This document shows, piece by piece, positions 1-4,238 of a stretch of 5,151 nucleotides of DNA. Below the pieces are notes generated by a model that saw nothing but the letters and a program-made list of their open reading frames with translations, did not search any database and was not told where the DNA came from. A program made the position numbers and the translations under genes. Within the stretch, counting starts at the first letter, position 1. Every line of letters starts with the position of its first letter. The stretch is from Propionibacteriaceae bacterium (lineage in GTDB: Bacteria > Actinomycetota > Actinomycetes > Propionibacteriales > Propionibacteriaceae): contig JAIRVA010000321.1 of the NCBI GenBank assembly GCA_031254155.1, positions 1 to 5,151 on the forward strand, written 5' to 3'.

Positions 1-5
1 CCTGA

Positions 6-12
6 TCCTTCT
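6..12 (-). promoter_or_regulatory. Shine-Dalgarno-like sequence for a gene beyond the left edge
   Basis: On the minus strand this reads AGAAGGA, with five more bases before the window ends. A start codon at normal spacing would lie just outside. It follows the binding-protein gene on the same strand, so the unseen gene is probably the next operon member. In this type of operon that is usually an integral-membrane permease of the ABC transporter. The motif is visible; the identity of the gene is inference only. Confidence 0.4.
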
Positions 13-58
13 CGTAATGGCGTGAGGAGCCGGATAGCCGACGTTTCCGCGAGGAGGA

Positions 59-82
59 CCCCGGGGCCGGTACGCCCCGGGG
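59..82 (-). terminator. GC-rich intercistronic stem-loop, possible partial terminator
   Basis: A perfect 9-bp inverted repeat (59-67 CCCCGGGGC, 74-82 GCCCCGGGG) encloses a 6-base loop. It begins 32 bp after the stop codon of the binding-protein gene. In the minus-strand transcript it is followed by TCCTCCTC rather than a run of U, so it is not a classic intrinsic terminator, although actinobacterial terminators often lack a U tract. A ribosome-binding-like sequence follows about 45 bases later. The structure could therefore be an attenuating or 3'-end-protecting hairpin that keeps binding-protein mRNA more abundant than permease mRNA, as described for other sugar ABC operons. Complete termination is the alternative. 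Confidence 0.5.
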
Positions 83-114
83 AACCGCCGCCTGCGGGAT
101 CGACACGATCGGCG

Positions 115-1404
115 TCAACCTTTCGCGATCACGTTGTTCACGGCCTGCTCAGCCGCGGCCAACGCTTGGTCGGCCGTCGCCTCGCCGGCGAACGCCTTCT
201 CCAGCTCTTTCGCGAACGCGAGGGAGATCTGCGAATAGAGCGGAGTATTGGGCCGCGCGTGCGCATCCGCCATCTGTTCCACGAAGGGTAACAACGCTGG
301 CTGGGAGTTCTTCACCCAGTCAAGGTACGCGCCGCCCGTCGCCACCGAGTTCGTGACGGGCAGCATGCCCGTTGTCTCGCTCCACGTCGTCACCTGCACC
401 GGGTCCAGGAACCAGGCCAAAAACTCGCCCGCCGCCGCGGCCTTGGCATCAGAGTTGTTGAACACCATGGCTTGCTCTCCACCCAGGTTGGTGGCGGGTT
501 TCCCATCCGCTGGGTACGGGACCTTCGCCGCGGCGAACTCGAAAGGCGGATCGGGTGCCCAAATACCCACCATCCAGGAACCCTCCTGCGCCGAGCCGCC
601 GAGGCCCTTCTCAAACTGGCCCCACTGCGCGTACGGCGACACGCCCGAACTCATCAGGTCCAGCCAGAACTGAAGCGCCTTCTTCCCTGCCGGGGTATTG
701 AAGGCCGCCGCAGTGTTGTCCGCGTTCAGGAACTCGCCGCCAGCCTGCCACAGGTTGACCTGGAAGTTCCACGTCAGACCCTCGCCGCTGTCCCCGGCCT
801 GGGTATACAGGTCATAGCCCGGCTTGCCGGTCTTGTCCAGAATCTGCTTGCCCATCGTCAGCAGTTCATCCCACGTCGTCGGCGGCTTCTCCGGGTCCAA
901 ACCCGCCTGCCCGAACAGGGTCTTGTTGTACATGTAGCCCAGGTTGTTCGCCGACACCGGGACTGATACCTGCTTGCCGTTGATCTTGCCGTACGCAGTG
1001 AGCGCCGGGTTGATATCTGACAACAGGTCAGCCGGTAGCAGACCGGTCAGGTCGGCGAGACTGCCCAGTTGCTCGATTTGCGGCACCCAGATCAGGTCGC
1101 CGATTGCCACGTCGGGCAGAGTTTTCGATGAGGCCGACGCCCGCAATTTCGTGAGGAAGTCGGCATTTGGTACGTTCGACGTCGCGATCTTGATCGCTGG
1201 GTGCGAGTCGTTGAAGTCTTTCACCATCGCGTCGAACGTGTCGGCGTTCGCCCCGTCCCAATAGTGCCAAACGCTCACCTCAGTGACCGCGGGCACGCCG
1301 CTCGAAGCCGTCCCGCCACCAGATGCCGGACTGCCTGAGCAGCCAGCCACGAGGAGTGCGCCCAAGGCAAGTGTCGTGGTCGCAGTAAGTAGGTTGTGTT
1401 TCAT
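115..1404 (-). CDS. Sugar ABC transporter substrate-binding lipoprotein (SBP family 1)
   Basis: This 429-residue protein is the extracytoplasmic receptor of a carbohydrate ABC importer. It should capture the sugar outside the membrane and deliver it to the permeases. A lipoprotein signal peptide is plain: MKHN, a hydrophobic stretch, and the lipobox LVAGC, making Cys22 the lipidated residue. A Gly/Ser-rich linker (23-38) follows. The mature part has family-1 binding-protein landmarks: SVWHYWDG at 44-51, a NNLGYMYNKTLF segment at 153-164 followed by TWDELL (177-182), AFNTPAGKKALQFWLDL at 234-250, WMVGIWAPDPPFEF at 277-290 and EFLAWFLDP near 327-335. Length is normal for the family. The ATG at 1404 is chosen because AAAGGA lies 9 bases upstream and the signal peptide begins there. 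An in-frame TTG at 1434 overlaps the amylase stop and would add 10 unlikely residues. The gene lies 26 bp after the amylase in the same operon, so a maltooligosaccharide ligand is likely, but sequence alone does not fix it. Confidence 0.93.
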   Translation of the reverse strand: MKHNLLTATTTLALGALLVAGCSGSPASGGGTASSGVPAVTEVSVWHYWDGANADTFDAMVKDFNDSHPAIKIATSNVPNADFLTKLRASASSKTLPDVAIGDLIWVPQIEQLGSLADLTGLLPADLLSDINPALTAYGKINGKQVSVPVSANNLGYMYNKTLFGQAGLDPEKPPTTWDELLTMGKQILDKTGKPGYDLYTQAGDSGEGLTWNFQVNLWQAGGEFLNADNTAAAFNTPAGKKALQFWLDLMSSGVSPYAQWGQFEKGLGGSAQEGSWMVGIWAPDPPFEFAAAKVPYPADGKPATNLGGEQAMVFNNSDAKAAAAGEFLAWFLDPVQVTTWSETTGMLPVTNSVATGGAYLDWVKNSQPALLPFVEQMADAHARPNTPLYSQISLAFAKELEKAFAGEATADQALAAAEQAVNNVIAKG

Positions 1405-1413
1405 GTGTGATAG

Positions 1414-1419
1414 TCCTTT
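1414..1419 (-). promoter_or_regulatory. Ribosome binding site that sets the binding-protein start
   Basis: AAAGGA on the minus strand sits 9 bases before the ATG at 1404, inside the 26-bp gap after the amylase stop codon. It supports the ATG at 1404 over the in-frame TTG at 1434, which overlaps the amylase TGA and has no comparable signal placed for it. Confidence 0.75.
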
Positions 1420-1430
1420 CGAGTTGATGC

Positions 1431-3293
1431 TCAAAACGATGGATAGATGTCGATGACGTTGCCGCCAGTTCCCGTGTAGTTGGCACCGACTGACCAGGTC
1501 GTGTCATCCAGAAGGGCCTTGAACTCAAAGGTCTGCCCGGCCGGTATGCGCTCCAAGGTGTATTCCCACACGTCGCTGGCGACGTTGCGCGCCCCGCGGC
1601 CCGTAGTCCAAGAGAGGGGGTACGTGTCGCCACGCAGACATATCGAATGTCCGTACCCCGTGTCGTAGTGCACACGGATCGTTGTCACCGTCCGCGCGTC
1701 TGGGGCGTACGCCGAAACCGGGACACCCGGCACGTACACCTTGGACTCGTGCTCGCCCATCGTCACCGTGATCTGCTTGCCGGTCACCCCACCAGTCGCC
1801 ACAGTCACGGTGTCGCTCGTGTTCATCAGGTTGGTCAGCATTGCGCCAACCGGGATCACACTTTCGGCACGCAGTGGCAGGGTTCGAGTTTCGGCGTTCC
1901 ACGAGTTTGACGACACCGTGACCGCCTCGTCGCCAGTGCCGGCCACGATTCGGGAGAAGGCATAAATAGTGCTGTCAGTCCACATCTCCCGCTGCACGCC
2001 GGTCTGTAGCGCTGGATACGCCCGCTTGATTGCCGTCAAGCGCTGAATGTGTTGGTAGATCGTGGCCGACTCGTCAAAACTTGTCATATCCTTCCGGTTG
2101 TCTTTGTTCGCAATGGGCACCTCACTACCATTCCCGTTGCCGTCGTCAGCCTGTTCCGTACCGTAGTAGATGACCGGCACGCCGCGGGAGGTCAAGAGGA
2201 ACGTGAGCGCAGAACGCAGCCGCTGGTAATTGTCATCCGCCCAGGTCAGGAACCGGGCCCGATCGTGGTTGTCGATGAAAGTCTCAAGCCGGTTGGGGTT
2301 GGCGTACTTGTAGTCCTGCGCAAACAGCGTCGACAGCGCGTTCATGTCGGTGTCGGCAGAGAAAGCCTGGCGAACCGCGAAAAAGTACGGGAAGTCCAGC
2401 ACCCCCCACTGATAGTCCTGGTATTCAGCCACATAGTCGACATCACCGACGAAGACCTCGCCAAACGTGGGCACACCCATCTGTGTCTCGAAGTAGTTGA
2501 GCCACTCCTTCGGGACCGACCGGGCGGCGTCGACCCTGATCCCGTCAAAACCCATGTCAATCCAGTCTTTGTACGTTGCCACAAGGTAGTCGGACACGAC
2601 CGGGTTTGACTGGTCGAGATCGTCCAGACCGCCCAGATCGCATGCCTCGATCTGGGCTTGTGACTCGGTCCCGTCGAACAAGCAATCACCCGTGTGGTGG
2701 TAGTAGGCAGGATCGTCGAGCGGACTCGCCGGTCGATAATCCGCTGGGTCGTAGGTTGTGGATGCACCCGCGAAATAATCGGCGGTGTGGTTGGGCACCA
2801 CATCTAGGATCATTTTCAGATCACGTTGGTGAGCCGCGTCGATGAGCGCCTGCAACTCGCCTGCGCTCCCGAAATGCTCGTTCGGAGTCGCATAGTCGTT
2901 CGTGAAGTAGCCGTGGTAGCTGGCCTCCAGCCCGTCGCGAGACAAGGGTTGCTGCTCGGAAACGGGCGACAACCAGATCGCCGTGACACCCAGATCCGCG
3001 ACATAGTCGAGCTTCTCCGTCAGGCCTTCCCAGTCTCCGCCATGGTAGAACCCGAGATTCGACGGATTGTACTCACCATGGCCGAAATCATTGTTAGCCG
3101 GGTTGCCGTCGTAGAAGCGATCAACGAGAACCTGATAAATGACGTCGCCCTCGGCCACGGGCCCGGGGCCGGGTGAAGATGCCTCAGCCGTCACACTCGT
3201 CGTCGAACCAATGACAGAGCCAACCGCGAGGGCGAGGCTGACAAACAGAGTAAGCGCGCAAGAAGACGACCGCCTCGTCGACATGTGATTCAT
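1431..3293 (-). CDS. Secreted GH13 alpha-amylase, CGTase/maltogenic-amylase-like
   Basis: This 620-residue exported enzyme should cleave, or possibly transglycosylate, alpha-1,4-glucans such as starch or glycogen outside the cell. The signal peptide has a basic start (RR at 7-8), a hydrophobic core at about 12-30, and a likely cut after VTA (36) or AEA (38). The GH13 barrel shows all conserved regions. Region I is DVVPNH (164-169). Region II is GIRVDAAR (251-258), with nucleophile Asp255. Region III is FGEVFVG, with acid/base Glu279. Region IV is FIDNHD (339-344), with Asp344. IYQVLVDRFYDG (52-63), HGGDWEG, YHGYFTNDY and LDDLDQSN (223-230) resemble the CGTase/maltogenic branch (GH13_2). The CGTase Lys-His pair after region II is Arg258-Ser259 here, so cyclisation is not assured. 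Cys204 and Cys218 could form a disulfide. A beta-rich domain C (about 435-525) is followed by an 85-residue C-terminal module (536-620), perhaps starch-binding, of a family I cannot name. It is the first gene of the operon. Confidence 0.95.
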   Translation of the reverse strand: MNHMSTRRSSSCALTLFVSLALAVGSVIGSTTSVTAEASSPGPGPVAEGDVIYQVLVDRFYDGNPANNDFGHGEYNPSNLGFYHGGDWEGLTEKLDYVADLGVTAIWLSPVSEQQPLSRDGLEASYHGYFTNDYATPNEHFGSAGELQALIDAAHQRDLKMILDVVPNHTADYFAGASTTYDPADYRPASPLDDPAYYHHTGDCLFDGTESQAQIEACDLGGLDDLDQSNPVVSDYLVATYKDWIDMGFDGIRVDAARSVPKEWLNYFETQMGVPTFGEVFVGDVDYVAEYQDYQWGVLDFPYFFAVRQAFSADTDMNALSTLFAQDYKYANPNRLETFIDNHDRARFLTWADDNYQRLRSALTFLLTSRGVPVIYYGTEQADDGNGNGSEVPIANKDNRKDMTSFDESATIYQHIQRLTAIKRAYPALQTGVQREMWTDSTIYAFSRIVAGTGDEAVTVSSNSWNAETRTLPLRAESVIPVGAMLTNLMNTSDTVTVATGGVTGKQITVTMGEHESKVYVPGVPVSAYAPDARTVTTIRVHYDTGYGHSICLRGDTYPLSWTTGRGARNVASDVWEYTLERIPAGQTFEFKALLDDTTWSVGANYTGTGGNVIDIYPSF

Positions 3294-3301
3294 GATGTGT
3301 T

Positions 3302-3310
3302 ACCTCCTTT
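3302..3310 (-). promoter_or_regulatory. Strong Shine-Dalgarno sequence of the amylase gene
   Basis: The minus strand reads AAAGGAGGT, a near-complete complement of the 16S rRNA 3' end. Nine bases separate its GGAGG core from the ATG at 3293. This selects the ATG at 3293 rather than the in-frame ATG at 3284, and predicts high translation of the secreted enzyme. Confidence 0.85.
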
Positions 3311-3315
3311 GGTCA

Positions 3316-3327
3316 CCACGTTTTCAA
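3316..3327 (-). promoter_or_regulatory. Operator-like repeat in the amylase 5' leader
   Basis: The minus strand reads TTGAAAACGTGG. This matches 10 of 12 bases of TTGACAACGTTG at 3371-3382 in the same orientation (pattern TTGANAACGTNG). The AACGT core is typical of LacI-family operators, but only the left half-site is good. It lies between the predicted transcription start and the Shine-Dalgarno sequence, where a bound repressor could block elongation or form a loop with the upstream copy. Chance similarity is possible. Confidence 0.35.
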
Positions 3328-3334
3328 GATTCAC

Positions 3335-3348
3335 TATTCGCGTGAATA
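3335..3348 (-). promoter_or_regulatory. Palindromic operator candidate at the operon transcription start
   Basis: The minus strand reads TATTCACGCGAATA: perfect 5-bp arms (TATTC/GAATA) around ACGC. It overlaps a second inverted repeat, ATTCAC-N7-GTGAAT (3329-3347). The predicted +1 of the amylase promoter is at about 3348, so a protein bound here would overlap the start site, the classic position for repression. The symmetric, A/T-flanked layout around a CG-rich centre fits a LacI-family sugar regulator. The regulator itself is not in the window. Confidence 0.45.
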
Positions 3349-3354
3349 TGGACT

Positions 3355-3382
3355 AGTCTATCAATCTGTCCAACGTTGTCAA
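3355..3382 (-). promoter_or_regulatory. Sigma-70-type promoter of the amylase/transporter operon
   Basis: On the minus strand a perfect -35 hexamer, TTGACA (3382-3377), is followed after 16 bases by TAGACT (3360-3355). TAGACT keeps the key T1, A2, A4 and T6 of TATAAT. Transcription would start near 3348, giving a leader of about 55 bases before the amylase ATG. The surrounding DNA is distinctly A/T-richer than both flanking genes. CAACGTTG overlaps the -35, and GACTAGTC, an 8-bp palindrome (3351-3358), overlaps the -10. Confidence 0.65.
3371..3382 (-). promoter_or_regulatory. CAACGTTG operator candidate overlapping the -35
   Basis: CAACGTTG (3371-3378) is a perfect 8-bp palindrome with the central CG usual in LacI-family sites. 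On the minus strand it is part of TTGACAACGTTG, so it overlaps the -35 TTGACA. An interleaved odd palindrome, GTTG-T-CAAC, covers 3375-3383. Binding here would exclude RNA polymerase. It pairs with the similar element at 3316-3327, with 55 bp between equivalent positions. Function is inferred from sequence and position only. Confidence 0.45.
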
Positions 3383-3439
3383 CATCGACCTAGAGACAAC
3401 TTCAGCGTCCGAGAACTGGATTTGTCTAATGGCACATCA

Positions 3440-3466
3440 AACGGCAGTCGCCGCGCAACGGCAGTC
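3440..3466. repeat. 10-bp direct repeat AACGGCAGTC at the compartment boundary
   Basis: AACGGCAGTC occurs at 3440-3449 and again at 3457-3466, a 17-bp period. The second copy runs into the stop codon of the sigma-like gene. The repeat sits where base composition drops from the GC-rich sigma/dnaG side to the A/T-richer operon side. A weak 4-bp hairpin (GCCG/CGGC, 3450-3462) overlaps it, and no convincing terminator for the sigma-like gene was found. It may be a junction scar or a short chance duplication. Confidence 0.5.
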
Positions 3467-4139
3467 ACGCCGCTTCAGCGAGGTCCCACTGCTTCCGGAG
3501 CGACTCGAGCCCGGCCAGCTCGAGGTACCGGACCTTGGCGACGCTGATGCCCAACTCGCCGGCGATGTCGTGGCGGCTCCGCGGCGGACCGTCCCACCCC
3601 GTCCGGTAGCGCAGGATCTCCCGCTGGGCCAACGGGATGAGCCGCAGCACCCGGGCCACCCCGTCCCGGTTCAGCGCCCGCTCGTGGTGATGGGTGTACG
3701 ACACATCCTCGACGTCGACCTCATCCAGGGAGACCCACGTCCGGGTCGTGATCCGGCGGACTGCCGCCCGGATCCACATGCCCGCGTACGGGCCGAGGGG
3801 GCCCTTGTGCCAGTCGTAACTCATGATGGCCTGCTGGAGCGCGACGCAGCCCTCCTGGAAGAGGTCGGCGAACGCGACACCGGGGCGGTACCGTGCGGTC
3901 TCGGCGGCGATCACCTTCACCAGTCCGAGGTGAACCACAGTCAACTCCTCCTTGGCCGCGTGGCCCTCGTCAACGAGGGCCTGCAACTCCTCCGGCTCCG
4001 CGAGCGGGGTCGCCTGCCCGCTGTCGAGCAGCTCCTGGGCCAGCAGGCCCGCCTCAATCCGTTTCGCCAGCATTCTGTCGCGATCATGTCTCTCCATATA
4101 CATCACTATGGCGGCGGCCCGCCCCGATTGCATCCCCAT
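3465..4139 (-). CDS. Compact sigma-70-family factor with reduced region 3
   Basis: This 224-residue protein resembles primary or group 2 actinobacterial sigma factors. LAKRIEAGLLAQELL (24-38) matches region 1.2. AAKEEL..VHLGLVKVIA (61-78) fits region 2.1, DLFQEGCVALQQAI (92-105) fits 2.2, and YDWHKGPLGPYAGMWIR (108-124) fits 2.3. Region 4 covers about 157-216, with a helix-turn-helix at SRHDIAGELGISVAKVR (188-204). Only about 25 residues separate regions 2 and 4, so region 3 and its linker are mostly gone. By my alignment to E. coli sigma-70, -10 contacts W433, Q437 and T440 become Met121, Ala125 and Arg128, while W434 is kept as Trp122. Of the -35 contacts, R584, E585 and Q589 become Val200, Ala201 and Tyr205, and R588 is kept as Arg204. 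It should direct RNA polymerase to unusual promoters or be a degenerate sigma. The start is uncertain: ATGs at 4139, 4133, 4103 and 4097 all lack a good ribosome site, and residues 1-15 look non-conserved. It is divergent from dnaG. Confidence 0.82.
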   Translation of the reverse strand: MGMQSGRAAAIVMYMERHDRDRMLAKRIEAGLLAQELLDSGQATPLAEPEELQALVDEGHAAKEELTVVHLGLVKVIAAETARYRPGVAFADLFQEGCVALQQAIMSYDWHKGPLGPYAGMWIRAAVRRITTRTWVSLDEVDVEDVSYTHHHERALNRDGVARVLRLIPLAQREILRYRTGWDGPPRSRHDIAGELGISVAKVRYLELAGLESLRKQWDLAEAA

Positions 4140-4165
4140 TCACAGGTTTCTGCCGGACAACAATT

Positions 4166-4209
4166 CGGCAACACCAAAAGCTGTGAACGACCTCACAAAC
4201 GGCAAAACC
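4166..4209 (+). repeat. Imperfect direct repeat flanking the CRP-type palindrome
   Basis: CGGCAACACC (4166-4175) and CGGCAAAACC (4200-4209) agree in 9 of 10 bases, 34 bp apart. They lie on either side of the TGTGA-N6-TCACA site. They could be half-sites for a second regulator of the divergent promoters, or polymerase contacts: TTGCCG on the minus strand is -35-like. This is only suggestive. Confidence 0.3.
4182..4197. promoter_or_regulatory. CRP/GlxR-type operator TGTGA-N6-TCACA
   Basis: TGTGA (4182-4186), six bases (ACGACC) and TCACA (4193-4197) make a perfect copy of the core consensus bound by cAMP-receptor-family proteins. Actinobacterial members such as GlxR and mycobacterial Crp recognise the same pattern. 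Its centre is about 49.5 bp upstream of the predicted dnaG start site and about 50 bp upstream of the first ATG of the divergent sigma-like gene, so it could act on either gene. The motif is seen; binding is inferred. Confidence 0.55.
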
Positions 4210-4225
4210 CTGGGGATATCTGCCG

Positions 4226-4231
4226 TAAACT
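4226..4231 (+). promoter_or_regulatory. -10 element for leaderless dnaG transcription
   Basis: TAAACT matches TANNNT, the actinobacterial -10 pattern. Seven bases (4232-4238) separate it from the ATG at 4239, which puts the expected +1 on the A of the start codon. No Shine-Dalgarno sequence precedes that ATG; the nearest purine run, GGGGA at 4212-4216, is over 20 bases away. No clear -35 is visible, which is common for such promoters. Confidence 0.55.
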
Positions 4232-4238
4232 GGCCACC

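Noticed and set aside
98..110. GATCG-ACA-CGATC small inverted repeat just after the binding-protein stop
   Set aside because: A 5-bp stem with a 3-base loop is weak beside the 9-bp stem at 59-82.
22..673. Plus-strand open frames opposite the binding-protein gene
   Set aside because: They lie antisense to a gene with a clear lipobox and family motifs, have no ribosome site, and their predicted proteins show no recognisable domain; they are typical of high-GC DNA.
1405..1434. TTG start for the binding protein overlapping the amylase stop (translational coupling)
   Set aside because: The ATG at 1404 has AAAGGA at 9-base spacing and directly begins the signal peptide; the extra 10 residues are not signal-like.
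2049..2609. 186-codon plus-strand open frame opposite the amylase
   Set aside because: It is the mirror of the catalytic-domain codons, with no start signals or recognisable domain.
3295..3317. Hairpin around the amylase Shine-Dalgarno sequence (GTGACC / GGTAAC)
   Set aside because: The stem has only six pairs with one mismatch, and the Shine-Dalgarno core would be partly in the loop; too weak to call a riboregulator.
3375..3400. Inverted repeat GTTGTC / GACAAC with a 14-base spacer upstream of the operon promoter
   Set aside because: The 6-bp arms are short and widely spaced, and the left arm is already part of the CAACGTTG element; it may be chance.
3450..3462. Possible terminator of the sigma-like gene (GCCG-N5-CGGC)
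   Set aside because: A 4-bp stem starting next to the stop codon with no U tract is not enough to call a terminator.
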